From Pseudomonadota bacterium (GTDB lineage: Bacteria > Myxococcota_A > Polyangia > GCA-2747355): DNA of 39,260 bases. The stretch lies in contig PDPC01000041.1 in NCBI GenBank assembly GCA_002747355.1, positions 1-39,260 on the forward strand, given 5' to 3'. This document shows, piece after piece, positions 17,401 through 25,569 of the stretch. Each line of letters begins with the position of its first letter. The first letter of the stretch is position 1. A program made the position numbers and the translations under genes. The notes beneath the pieces are model-generated. The model did not search any database and was not told the DNA's origin. It was given only the letters and a program-made list of their open reading frames with translations.

Positions 17401-18583
17401 ACGCGGCGAGCCGGAGGAGGCGAACCGGCTGATCGACCGGATGGCAGAGCTCGGCGCCGCCAACGATCCGCGGCTCGCCCCAGAGCTGCTCTTTTTGCGC
17501 GGTCGGATCCTGCTGGTTCGCAGCCGCTACGCAGAGGCGGAGGAGCTGCTAGCGCAAGCCGTGGAGAGCTTCGCCGCCATACGCGAGACAGACCGGGCCT
17601 TCGAAGCGAAACACACGCTCTTTTGGACGGTCTGGGTCCAAGGGCGCTATGAGGCTGCTGGCCCGCTGGCCGAGCAGATGCACCGCGAGGCCTCGCCAGC
17701 GCGCCCTGAGCACCTCTGCTCGGCCAAGCTCGCGTCGGCCTTCCACAACACCGCCTCCGGCGATCTCTCAGCGGCGATCATCCTCGCCGAGCAGGCCGCA
17801 GACCACGCCCGAGAGGTCTCCCATCCCTACCGCGAGGTCGACGCGCTCGCGGCGCTCGGCGCGGCGCAGGAGCTCGCGGGGCTCTACAAGCCAGCGCTCG
17901 CCACCTTCTCCACAGCGCGGGGTATCGCCGACCGGCTCAAGACCGCACACCATCAGGTCAACCTGCAGGTCTGCTTTGGGCGCTTGCACCTGACCCACGG
18001 CGACCTTGAAGCCGCGCTGAAGCACTATGAGCGCGCGATCGGCACCGCGGATCGGCTCGGCGATGAGCGCTCGCTGGCGATCGCCCTGGCTGGGCACGCG
18101 CGCGCCTTGACCCGTCACGCCTTGCAGAGCGGGGAGGTCCGCGCCAACGCCGAGGGGGGCACCATCCCTCCCACCGGAGCGCAGCTGGCCCAAGCCCTCG
18201 AAGACGCCGAGCGGGCGCTAGCCCTGACGGAGCATCGCTCACCTCCAGAAGAGGCTGAGGCCAAGCTAGCGCTGGCGGAGGTGCTGGAGGCGCAGGGCGA
18301 GACCGCCGCCGCGAGCCGCGCCGCGCTGGGCGCCGTCGACGTACTCGATCGCCTCGGCACCCACGAGCAATACGAGATCGAGATCTTGCTCACGGCCCAT
18401 CGCTGTCTCTCCGCAGACGGCCAGGGCGACGTCGCGATGCGGTACCTAGGGCGCGCGTGGCGCGCTCTCCGGCGTCGCGGCGCGCGCATCACCGTGCCCG
18501 CGGTGCGCGAGAGCTTCCATCACAACGTGCCGCATAATCGCCAAGTACAGCGGCTCTGGCGCCAGACCGCCCACCCACGATAG
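14486..18583 (+). CDS. Ser/Thr protein kinase fused to cyclase-like, AAA ATPase and TPR domains
   Basis: 1365 aa. The kinase domain (about 13-275) is complete: Gly loop ITRGGMGEIW, Lys42 in VAIK, HRDVKPGN at 135-142, DFG at 158-160. A region at about 308-465 resembles a degenerate class III cyclase fold (AIERAGGVVYGLMGGELIGI). An AAA domain follows, with Walker A GAAGVGKS near 524 and VVFEDLHWADDES near 667. The C-terminal about 500 residues are TPR-like helical repeats. No membrane helix is present. The architecture matches large myxobacterial signalling kinases with STAND-type ATPases. It is convergent with the next kinase gene, 13 bp apart. Its substrate is unknown. Confidence 0.88.
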   Translation: MTRHGDTILDGVFRLERLITRGGMGEIWRGVDVRSGEPVAIKRVPDHVDDVGAQLRHRLVREAKAIANLEHPNVVRHIAAGFDREGNPYLALEWLEGENLEQLRRRGGLKLPQVLEVVRQTLAGLGTCHERGIVHRDVKPGNIFLARHKEDVEVKLIDFGLALMADRATRMTAAGEIMGTLYYLSPEQARGVEETTFATDIYATGVVLYELLTGQPPFRAEKPLAVLLKIVTETPPRPRQLRPDLPPWLEDVIIRAMQRNPGERFTSCEEMAAALTREPPRATPTAPVMPTDVADALAKTLPPASPSTPEYRLVSLLCVRPQRNGKPSGGPAESTYADSTPETSQPNARKPDTRRPIAAQVRPAIERAGGVVYGLMGGELIGIYGLDETIGDEALRAVRTGLAVRGQVGESASLLVATVHILFGEGLQLEADDLDRAIALLAKVPPGELVLDEASRDLTRDRVKLRRHRSHEVVTSLASNTVAERPVLGVRTPTVGREEELTFIRELFGECERKGVARAVVVSGAAGVGKSRLCRALLPELRARSALCLEGRAVMSKTRTRYNIFGDALSQLAGLQIGDDEDARRRALGNFVSRYVRAEHQDEVTIFLGEAIGLPFSPTTIRWSESLAQRLSMLRVARSEPQMMRQKTAEATERLMCDASAEGPVTVVFEDLHWADDESLELLTTLTRCLENVPVFFIGTCRPELLEREEVPLLEGIRHHIELGPLHERAMSRLLRAVLGRIAEDHEQLMLDWCDGNPYFAEELVSWMVARKLMVFGKQGWQLVGGGANVELPVGIEGAIQGRLDRLTYDEKELLKAASVFGEIFWDEGVHALGLDDTPKSLARLAKLDFIAPAGESTIANCEQWFFRHLLTAQVAYQMLPRQRRQQLHLRAAEWLERVGEQDAALLVHHYQQGGDLLQAANHQARVADRACSDGDLERALQAYRASLATEDQLTGSQRLERLLGLARTHILRGEPEEANRLIDRMAELGAANDPRLAPELLFLRGRILLVRSRYAEAEELLAQAVESFAAIRETDRAFEAKHTLFWTVWVQGRYEAAGPLAEQMHREASPARPEHLCSAKLASAFHNTASGDLSAAIILAEQAADHAREVSHPYREVDALAALGAAQELAGLYKPALATFSTARGIADRLKTAHHQVNLQVCFGRLHLTHGDLEAALKHYERAIGTADRLGDERSLAIALAGHARALTRHALQSGEVRANAEGGTIPPTGAQLAQALEDAERALALTEHRSPPEEAEAKLALAEVLEAQGETAAASRAALGAVDVLDRLGTHEQYEIEILLTAHRCLSADGQGDVAMRYLGRAWRALRRRGARITVPAVRESFHHNVPHNRQVQRLWRQTAHPR

Positions 18584-18596
18584 GCGCGCCTCGCCA

Positions 18597-20099
18597 TCAC
18601 TGGGCGCCATCAACGCCGCAGCTGGCGAGCGCCTCATCGAGCGCCGACGCGTTAGGGAAGCGCGCGATGGGTGTCTTCTCGAGGCAGCGCAGCACGACGG
18701 CCTCGAGCTCTGCGGGCACCTCCACTAGCTCCGATGGCGGGCGAGGCGCGTCGCGGACGTGGGCGAGCAGGGTCTTGAGCGGCGTGCTGCGCTCGAAGGG
18801 CCGCTGCCCCGTGATCAGCCAGTAGGCCACGCAGCCCAGGCTGTAGAGATCGGCGCGACCGTCGATCGGCGGCTCGTCGAGGGCGATCTCCGGGGCGGTG
18901 TAATTTGGCGTCCCACGTAGAGCCTCGTCGTGGGTCAGCCGGCTCTCATCATCGCTCGCGGGGCCGAACGCGAGCACCAAGCCGAAGTCGAGCACCTTGA
19001 CCTCTCCTTCATCGCCGCTCGACGAGAGCATGATGTTGGAGGGCTTGATATCACGATGGAGCAAGCCCCTCTCGTGGGCCTCCCCCAGCGAGGCGCAGAC
19101 CTGCCGCAGCAGCTTGATCACTCGCCCCGGCGGCTGCACGCCCTCGCGTAGCACCAGCTGCTCGAGGTCGAGCCCCTTACAAAGCTCCATCACATAGTAG
19201 AATGTGCCCTCGTCGATGCCAAAGTCGTAAAGCCGCACTGTATGCGGCGAGCACAAGCTCGCGGTGGCCTTCGCCTCGCGCTCGAAGCGACGCCGGCGCA
19301 GCTCCCCCTGGGCTGGATCGTCACCGTCTCGAGCAGCGATCAGCTTGATCGCCGCGGGGCGGCCGAGGAGCTGATGCTCGCCGAGCCAGATCTCTCCCAT
19401 CCCGCCGACCGCGAGGCGCCGCTCGAGCAGGTAGCTGCCGAGCCTCCGCCGAGCCGACGCACGCCTCTCGAGACCGAAGATGATTCGCGCGCCGATCACG
19501 GCGATACCAGCGGCGACCAGCGTCGGCAGATGCACCGAGAGGGCGACGGCGATCCCGGGCCAGGGGTTGCCAAGGAGGATCGTCATGCCGAGCGCCGTCG
19601 GACCCATCAACGCCGCCACGAGCGCCGTGATCGCTGCGCGCCGCGGTGGCGCTGGCACGAAGAGCGGGAAGATCACGATCCAGAGCGCGACCCAGCTGAC
19701 GGTGCGCATCAGCTGATAGGGCACGGCCGCGGCGATCGGCCAAGGCGTCAGCTGCGCCGAGAGCTCGATGCCGAGGGCGGCGAACACGTGGTAGACGCTG
19801 GGCAGCCAGCTCGGCATGCGGAGGCGCCGTGCGCAGGTCAGCGCCAGCGCGAGGGAGAGCAGGATCAGCGCGGCAGAGATCGCGTTCTTGCCGCGCTGGT
19901 TGGGCGCCGCGCCGAAGCCCAAGAGGTGGTTGACCAGGTCGAGGCCGAGGGAGAGCACATGGGCGCCGGCTAGGCCGAGCGCCACGGTGGCCAGACGCGA
20001 GCGCGCCTTCTGCGCCAGATCGTGGCTCAGCTGGCCCAAGGAGTCAGCTGTGGGCAAGACGTCTCCCAGCTCTTCGCGGCGCTCATCGACAGCGCTCAC
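18597..20099 (-). CDS. Membrane-anchored Ser/Thr protein kinase
   Basis: 500 aa. About six hydrophobic helices occupy residues about 38-225, unusually before the kinase domain. The catalytic domain (about 227-490) has LAVGGMGEIWLGEH, the Lys in AAIKLIA, HRDIKPSN near 350, and DFGLVLAFG. The kinase thus faces the cytoplasm behind an N-terminal multi-pass sensor or anchor. The GTG start at 20099 overlaps the stop of the upstream FHA sigma-54 activator (GTGA), so the two are translationally coupled and probably act together: FHA domains bind phosphothreonine. The pairing is seen; the phosphorylation is inferred. Confidence 0.88.
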   Translation of the reverse strand: MSAVDERREELGDVLPTADSLGQLSHDLAQKARSRLATVALGLAGAHVLSLGLDLVNHLLGFGAAPNQRGKNAISAALILLSLALALTCARRLRMPSWLPSVYHVFAALGIELSAQLTPWPIAAAVPYQLMRTVSWVALWIVIFPLFVPAPPRRAAITALVAALMGPTALGMTILLGNPWPGIAVALSVHLPTLVAAGIAVIGARIIFGLERRASARRRLGSYLLERRLAVGGMGEIWLGEHQLLGRPAAIKLIAARDGDDPAQGELRRRRFEREAKATASLCSPHTVRLYDFGIDEGTFYYVMELCKGLDLEQLVLREGVQPPGRVIKLLRQVCASLGEAHERGLLHRDIKPSNIMLSSSGDEGEVKVLDFGLVLAFGPASDDESRLTHDEALRGTPNYTAPEIALDEPPIDGRADLYSLGCVAYWLITGQRPFERSTPLKTLLAHVRDAPRPPSELVEVPAELEAVVLRCLEKTPIARFPNASALDEALASCGVDGAQ

Positions 20100-21871
20100 G
20101 GCGCCGACTCGTCCCCTCCTGCGACGAGGTCACGGATGCCGAGGCTCTTCAGCTTATGCACCAGCGTCCGCCGCGGGATCCGCAGGCGTCGCGCGGCGTC
20201 GGATTGGTTGCCTTTCGCCGCGCGCAGCGCGTCGAGGATCAAGGCGCGCTCGTAGCGCTGCACCCGCACCTTAAACGACGGGGCGTCGCCTTCGTCGTCC
20301 CCTTCATCGCCGCCAGGGTCGGCGCGCCTTCCACGGAGCGCGCCGAGCTGCCTCGGCAGGTCGGCGACCCGCAGCGCACCATCGGGCGAGAGCAACGTCG
20401 CGCGCTCGATCACGTTGCGCAGCTCGCGCATATTCCCTGGCCAGTCGTGCTCGCCGAGCAAGAGCAGCAGGTCCTCGCCGAGGGTGATCGGCTGCACGCC
20501 GTTCTCCTCGGCGCTGAGGATCGCGAAGTGTCGGGCGAGGTCGGCGATCAACGCCGCGCGACCGCGCAGGGGAGGCAGCGTCAGCGGCGTCGTGCCGAGG
20601 CGATAGCGCAGCTCGGGGCGAAAAGACCCCTCCGCGCAGAGCGCCGCGAGGTCCGCTCGGGTGGACGCCAAGATCCGGGCCTGGCTCTCCTGCTCTTCGC
20701 CCGCACCCACGGGGCGATAGCGCCCGCTCTCGAGCACGTCGAGCAGCACACCTTGAGCGCGCCGGGAGAGCGCCTCGACGCTGTCGAGAAAGAGCGTCCC
20801 GCCCGCGGCGCGCGCGAAGACCCCAGCGCGGGTCTCGCTAGCGCCAGTGAACGCGCCCGCGGCATGGCCGAAGAGCGTCGCCTCGAGCAGGCCCTCCGGG
20901 ATCGCAGCGCAGTTGAGCGCGACGAAGGGCTCGGCCGCCCAGGGGCTTCGGCCGTGAAGCTCGCGCGCGAGGCGCTCCTTGCCCGTCCCTGTCTCGCCGA
21001 CGAGCAGCACCGTGCTGCGGGTCGGCGCGATTCGGTCGAGAGCGGTCGAGAGCGCCGGCGGCAGCCAGCGCTCGGCCGGTAGAAACATCGGGGTGGAGGT
21101 CGCCTGGCGGGAGGACTCGGTCAGCCCGCGGCGCAGGGCGTGAAGCAGGCTCTGAGCGTCGGCGCCGTCCTCTGGAAGACTGCAGACCACACGACGCAGC
21201 TTCTGGCCGGCTTCGAGCCCGGCCAGGAGCTTGTCGAGGAGCGCGGTGGCCTGCGCCTTGGACAGCTCCGGCAGGAGCAGCTCGACGCAGCTCGAGGTGT
21301 AACAAGCCGCGAGCTGATAGCTGGAGAGCGCCTCGGCCAGCGGCGATGACCACCCCGCCACGTGGGAGCGCGGCCCCGGCGGCGCCTCGATCATCGCCAG
21401 CGAGAGCGGCCGCCGGTGGGCGCTGGCGCGCGCGACCTCCTGTCCGAGACGCTCGAGGAAGCGATCGTGGCTCGCGAGGGCTTGGCCTGCGACGCCGAGG
21501 CTCTGCACCACGCCCTGCGCCGCGCCGAGACCAACGCGATCGCCAGCGCGAAGCGCACGAGGCTCGTCGCTCTCGAGCCTTACGCCGTTGACCCAGGTGC
21601 CCTCGCGAGAGCCCAGGTCGTCGATCCGCGGCCCCTCGTCGTCCACCACCACTCGCGCGTGGAGCGACGAGACCCCGCGGTCGTCGAGCTGCAGATCCGC
21701 GGCTGGTGAGCGCCCGATCACGACGTGGCAGCTGGGGCTAAGCGATAGGCCATGGCTCCCAGCACGATCGTAAAAGGTCAGCCTCAGCGCACCGCTGAGA
21801 CTCTGTGCTCGCGTCAGCTGGCGACGTAGCTCGGAGGGCAGCGGATCGGTTTGATCAACCATCGCGCCCAT
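20096..21871 (-). CDS. FHA-domain sigma-54-dependent transcriptional activator
   Basis: About 591 aa from the ATG at 21871 (ATG 21862 and TTG 21904 are alternatives; none has a strong Shine-Dalgarno). The FHA domain, at roughly 30-105, shows VVIGRSPAADLQL and VSSLHARV. A middle region has faint GGDEF/cyclase-like features. The AAA+ domain has Walker A GETGTGKE near 292 and the sigma-54 contact loop GAFTGA near 340. The C-terminus is a Fis-type helix-turn-helix (GNQSDAARRLRIPRRTLVHK). It should activate sigma-54 promoters in response to Thr phosphorylation. The kinase gene immediately downstream is coupled to it, and a strong -24/-12 sequence lies at 21997-22012. Confidence 0.92.
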   Translation of the reverse strand: MGAMVDQTDPLPSELRRQLTRAQSLSGALRLTFYDRAGSHGLSLSPSCHVVIGRSPAADLQLDDRGVSSLHARVVVDDEGPRIDDLGSREGTWVNGVRLESDEPRALRAGDRVGLGAAQGVVQSLGVAGQALASHDRFLERLGQEVARASAHRRPLSLAMIEAPPGPRSHVAGWSSPLAEALSSYQLAACYTSSCVELLLPELSKAQATALLDKLLAGLEAGQKLRRVVCSLPEDGADAQSLLHALRRGLTESSRQATSTPMFLPAERWLPPALSTALDRIAPTRSTVLLVGETGTGKERLARELHGRSPWAAEPFVALNCAAIPEGLLEATLFGHAAGAFTGASETRAGVFARAAGGTLFLDSVEALSRRAQGVLLDVLESGRYRPVGAGEEQESQARILASTRADLAALCAEGSFRPELRYRLGTTPLTLPPLRGRAALIADLARHFAILSAEENGVQPITLGEDLLLLLGEHDWPGNMRELRNVIERATLLSPDGALRVADLPRQLGALRGRRADPGGDEGDDEGDAPSFKVRVQRYERALILDALRAAKGNQSDAARRLRIPRRTLVHKLKSLGIRDLVAGGDESAP

Positions 21872-21996
21872 GATCGCACGTCCGGGCCCCGAGAGCTGCG
21901 CCAAGTTTGCCCAACTCGCCTTGGGCTACGCAGCGCCCGCACCACAACCACGACGAGGCACTTCGAGAAAACGGCATGATCTCGGCTGAATCACGC

Positions 21997-22012
21997 CGGC
22001 ACAGGCCTTGCT
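21997..22012 (+). promoter_or_regulatory. Candidate sigma-54 (-24/-12) promoter
   Basis: CGGCACAGGCCTTGCT fits the sigma-54 consensus TGGCAC-N5-TTGCW at all but one position, with GG (21998-21999) and GC (22010-22011) at the required spacing. It points rightward to the methyltransferase gene about 250 bp downstream and sits beside a sigma-54 activator gene. The 392-bp gap 21872-22263 otherwise holds family A copy A2 and no recognisable gene. Confidence 0.5.
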
Positions 22013-22161
22013 GATGCTCCACCGTGCCGCGGCTCGTTCCTCGCCGCGTTCAACTGAGAGCTTCCCCACAGAGTCGGGACCGAGCCGGGTGCTGAGCTGC
22101 CGAGACAATTTCGTAGCCGAAGACATGAGCCATACGGATGGTCTGGCGAGCTTTCTGAGGC

Positions 22162-22220
22162 CTAGACAGCGGCCGGCAGCGCTGTGCCCGGCGACGGGAG
22201 AGATCTGTAGGGGTGCTCTT
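22162..22220 (-). repeat. Family A dispersed repeat, copy A2
   Basis: The minus strand reads AAGAGCACCCCTACA through CTCCCGTCGCCGGGCACAGC to GGCCGCTGTCTAG, matching the copies at 3514, 29725 and 39063. It lies between a candidate sigma-54 promoter and the methyltransferase gene and is oriented against the gene, so it would form part of a 5' leader. Confidence 0.7.
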
Positions 22221-22263
22221 GAATCTAGTGCAGTGCCGCGTCTATCTGGATCAAGGAGCGATC

Positions 22264-23025
22264 ATGCAACTGACACAACAAGAGCGCTACCACGACTTCT
22301 ACTCGGATTGGGCTGAGCTACGGCAACTCTTTCGCTTCGACGTCCGCTACCGCTGCCGACGGATCCAGACGCTGCTCGCCGAGCATGACATTGACTGTGA
22401 GGGCAAGCGCGTCCTCGACGTCGGCTTTGGCACCGGCGCGCTGCTGGCGACCTTCCCCAAGAGCTGCCAGATCACCGGCGCTGACATCTCGAGCTCGGCG
22501 GTAGAGAAGGCCGAGCACGACCCCAAGCTGCAGTCCTACGCCAGCACTCGCTTCGTCACGGTCGACGAGGACGACCCGACAGACCTCCCCGAGGGCCCCT
22601 TCGACATCGTGATCTCATCGCATACCCTCGAGCACGTACGCGACGACCGCCTGGCCCTGCTCACCATGCGTGAGCGCCTCGCCCCGGGTGGGCACCTCGT
22701 GCTCTTCGTGCCCCTCGAGGAGCCCGACTACATCCCCTTCCACCTGCGAAACTACTCGCTCCAGTCGATCGTCGAGCGGGTGCGCCAGGCCCGCTTCGAG
22801 ATCGAGCACGTCGAGCCGAGCATGAGCGTCAACGGGCACGTCTGGAAGGTGTTGACCATCCCCAGCCGGCGCCAGTGGCCCGTGATGGACAAGGTCGTCG
22901 ACGCGCTGCGGCTGACGTCGCTGTCGGCGGTGCCCCTGCCTTTGCTCAGCAAGCTCGATCGCCTCTTGTTCGGGCTGGGCGTCGGCCCGCGGCAAGCGCT
23001 CGTCCTCGCTCGCCCCGGCAGGTGA
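22264..23025 (+). CDS. Class I SAM-dependent methyltransferase
   Basis: 253 aa. The start at 22264 is chosen because AAGGAG (22253-22258) lies 5 nt upstream; upstream in-frame codons run into the repeat. Motif I VLDVGFGTGALLATF binds S-adenosylmethionine, followed by ADISSSAVEKA (motif II) and FDIVISSHTLEHV (motif III), typical of the Methyltransf_11/25 type. The substrate cannot be told. It stands alone, facing away from the sigma-54 activator and converging with ablB (66-bp gap), and may be a target of that activator. Confidence 0.85.
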   Translation: MQLTQQERYHDFYSDWAELRQLFRFDVRYRCRRIQTLLAEHDIDCEGKRVLDVGFGTGALLATFPKSCQITGADISSSAVEKAEHDPKLQSYASTRFVTVDEDDPTDLPEGPFDIVISSHTLEHVRDDRLALLTMRERLAPGGHLVLFVPLEEPDYIPFHLRNYSLQSIVERVRQARFEIEHVEPSMSVNGHVWKVLTIPSRRQWPVMDKVVDALRLTSLSAVPLPLLSKLDRLLFGLGVGPRQALVLARPGR

Positions 23026-23091
23026 CGCGAGGTGGTATCGGACTGACGGGCAACTTTTGGGAAGCCGCGCGAGGGACGCCCCACGCCGATT

Positions 23092-23994
23092 CTATCGAGA
23101 CAGAGCGCAGCTCCAGACCATGATGTCTTCCATCCCCTCGCCGATGCGGCAGGAGCGGGGGAGCAGGCCACGGTAGGCGAACCCGAGCCGTTGAAACGCG
23201 AGGTTCATCCCCGCCTGGCGTGCGCGCGCCAGGGTGAACGCCGTGGGATAGCCCAGGGCGCGGAGATCGTCCATCAGCCCCAAGAGCAGCGCCTGCATCA
23301 GGCCCTTGCCGCGCAGGTCGGGGCGCGTGACGCAGTCGGTGAGCTCGGCGCTCTGGGCGTCACGCTGGAGGTCGGCGCTGGAGCAGGCGACGATCTCGCC
23401 GCCATCGCGAAACACGCGAAAGGGGACGCCCTCGCGGATCTGCGCCGCGACAACGTCAGGGACGCCGGTCGGCGTGGGGTAGTGGGAAAACGTCTGCGTG
23501 ACCAGCGCGGCGATCGCCGGCGCGTCGGCGACGGTCGCGCGCTCGGTCGTGAGCACCTCCCGCCCCTTGGCCGGCTCGTCTCGCTTGGCTAATAGCAGCT
23601 GCTGCACCCGCGCCACCCCCTCGCCGTCGAAGAGCGTGGCGCGCTGGATAGACAGCGCCTTGCCGCAGACCGCACAGTCGCGCTCGCCACGGTAGAAGCC
23701 CGGTATCGTCGCCTCGCAGGAGAGCCCAGCGCGCTCGAGGCCAGCCTGCAGCGCCGCGTCGGCGAAGACCAGCACGCGATCGATCTGACGCTCTCGGGCG
23801 GCCGCGATCAGGGCGCGCCCGAGGGCCTCGCCGTCATCGCAGGCGGGGTGATCGCAGCGGATGCGAAGCGAGTAGGCGTCATCGCGGGCGATCACCACGG
23901 CCCCGGGGAGCTCCACGGTCAGGGCCTCGTAGCGCGGCCTTGGATCGTCGGGACGCGGCAGATCGTCTGTGGCGAAGCGCCTCATCGCGCCCAT
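23092..23994 (-). CDS. ablB: Beta-lysine N6-acetyltransferase
   Basis: 300 aa. The C-terminal GNAT domain has the acetyl-CoA motif RPDLRGKGLMQALL and the later helix NLAFQRLGFAYRGLL. The N-terminal half, with CAVCG, matches the two-domain AblB plan rather than a plain GNAT. It acetylates beta-lysine made by KamA to N-epsilon-acetyl-beta-lysine, a compatible solute of methanogens and some halotolerant bacteria. It overlaps the kamA stop; the ATG at 23985 (ATGA overlap) is an alternative to 23994, which follows GGAGAGA. The call rests on domain plan plus kamA linkage. Confidence 0.85.
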   Translation of the reverse strand: MGAMRRFATDDLPRPDDPRPRYEALTVELPGAVVIARDDAYSLRIRCDHPACDDGEALGRALIAAARERQIDRVLVFADAALQAGLERAGLSCEATIPGFYRGERDCAVCGKALSIQRATLFDGEGVARVQQLLLAKRDEPAKGREVLTTERATVADAPAIAALVTQTFSHYPTPTGVPDVVAAQIREGVPFRVFRDGGEIVACSSADLQRDAQSAELTDCVTRPDLRGKGLMQALLLGLMDDLRALGYPTAFTLARARQAGMNLAFQRLGFAYRGLLPRSCRIGEGMEDIMVWSCALSR

Positions 23995-25379
23995 TCTCTC
24001 CGTTCTTCGGCGCAGCGCACCACAGCCTTGATCAGGCGCTCGCGCAGCTCTGGGATCTCCCAGGCGCGCCGCATCGGCCGCTCGAGCGAGCGTAGCGGGT
24101 CGAAGTAGAAAAACGAGCGCTCGGCGTCGACCACCGGGCTGCGGTAGACCGCGATGCCGCGCTTGTCGTCGTAGTATTCGTAAGCGTGCAGGTCACGCTT
24201 GCCGCCGCCGCCGTAAGCGTCACAGACGAAGGTCGGCGTCATGAACCCAGCGGTGTAGCCGCGGACGCTCTTTTCGAGCTCGATCGCGTCGCTGAGCGTG
24301 GTGCGTAGCGTCTCCACGCCAGGCACCATGTCATGGATATAGACATAATACGGCTGGATGTTGATGTAGGCCAGCCGGCGGATCAAGAGCCCCATCACCT
24401 CGGGCGTGTCGTTGACCCCACGCAGCAGCACGCTCTGGTTGCGCACGATCACGCCCGCCTGAAAGAGCCGGTCGAGGGCGCGACGGGTCAGCTCGGTGAT
24501 CTCGCCCGGGTGGTTGAAGTGGGTGTGGACGCAGACCTGCACGCCCTGCTCGCGCCCACGCTGCACCATCTCGGCCACGACACCAACCCAGGCGTCGTCG
24601 CTGAGCACCTTCTGGGGCATCATCGCCAGGCCCTTGGTCGCCAGGCGGATCCGCCGCACGTGGTCGATCGCGAGCAGCTCCTCGCCGATGTGGCGCAGCA
24701 GCTCCGGCGCGACGAGGTAGGTGTCCCCCCCGCTGACGACGACATCTTCGACGGTAGACGTGGCGCGGATGTAGTCGAAGGCCTGCGCATAACGCGCCCG
24801 GCTGGCGTGGAAGTCGAGCTTGTCCACCGAGTCGGTGCTCGTCCCCACCGAATAGGAGCGCGTGCAATAGCGACAGTTCACAGGACAGACGTCGGTCGCC
24901 AGCAGCAGGACCTTGTCTGGATAGCGATGTGTCAGACCCGGCGCCGCGGCGTCTTTCTGCTCAGCGAGAGAGTCGAGGGTCGCCATCGGATGGCTCGGCT
25001 CATGCTCGGATCCTAGCGGCAAAAACTGCCGTCGAATCGGGTCGTGGGTGGGGTCGTCCCAGTCGACCAGCGAGAGGACGTAGGGCGTCACCCGCATCGA
25101 CATCGGCGCCCGGGCGAAGCCCTCGCGAACATCGGCGAGGAAGGTCGAGTCGAGACGCTCGCCGAGCAGCTCGGCCAGTTGAACGATCGTGGTCGGGCTG
25201 TTTCTCAGCTGCCAGCGATGGTCGAAAAAGGTGGTCTCGTCGACATCACGCCAGGCGGGAATCGACTGCCACCACGGTCCGTCGCGAAGCGCTCGGTGGT
25301 CACCCAAGCGCAGCTCGCGGCGGCGCTCACGGGGCGCAACCTGGTCGTCATGGTGTTGGAGATGGGTCATCGCGGTCAT
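23982..25379 (-). CDS. kamA: Lysine 2,3-aminomutase (radical SAM)
   Basis: About 465 aa from the ATG at 25379 (next ATG 25370). The radical SAM cluster CPVNCRYC places cysteines at about 165, 169 and 172. The PLP-binding lysine is at about 394 in YGGGGKRDL. It interconverts L-lysine and L-beta-lysine using a 4Fe-4S cluster, SAM and PLP, and is oxygen-sensitive. Overlap with ablB indicates a two-gene osmolyte operon (ablAB). The frame remains open to 25448 but that stretch is AT-rich and promoter-like. A glutamate aminomutase is possible by sequence but unlikely with ablB beside it. The 190-bp gap to murC is unusually AT-rich and probably carries the promoter. Confidence 0.92.
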   Translation of the reverse strand: MTAMTHLQHHDDQVAPRERRRELRLGDHRALRDGPWWQSIPAWRDVDETTFFDHRWQLRNSPTTIVQLAELLGERLDSTFLADVREGFARAPMSMRVTPYVLSLVDWDDPTHDPIRRQFLPLGSEHEPSHPMATLDSLAEQKDAAAPGLTHRYPDKVLLLATDVCPVNCRYCTRSYSVGTSTDSVDKLDFHASRARYAQAFDYIRATSTVEDVVVSGGDTYLVAPELLRHIGEELLAIDHVRRIRLATKGLAMMPQKVLSDDAWVGVVAEMVQRGREQGVQVCVHTHFNHPGEITELTRRALDRLFQAGVIVRNQSVLLRGVNDTPEVMGLLIRRLAYINIQPYYVYIHDMVPGVETLRTTLSDAIELEKSVRGYTAGFMTPTFVCDAYGGGGKRDLHAYEYYDDKRGIAVYRSPVVDAERSFFYFDPLRSLERPMRRAWEIPELRERLIKAVVRCAEERREWAR

Positions 25380-25569
25380 GGCAGCTACGCTTTCGACAAA
25401 AAGGAATCGGACAAAAACTATTTGAGCACGAAGCATTTGCGCACGCAAGACCGCCTGAGCATCAAGCTAAACCATTGCAAACATTAAACTCTTTTGCGTT
25501 CCCAACGGCCGGCGTTAAGCAGCGCCTCACAGAACGTGGGCGAGACAACACCCGATGGGCGGAGGTCGC

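Noticed and set aside
22008-22263. Small gene upstream of the methyltransferase
   Set aside because: The open frame covers the sigma-54-like promoter and repeat A2 and has no domain, signal or ribosome-binding site.
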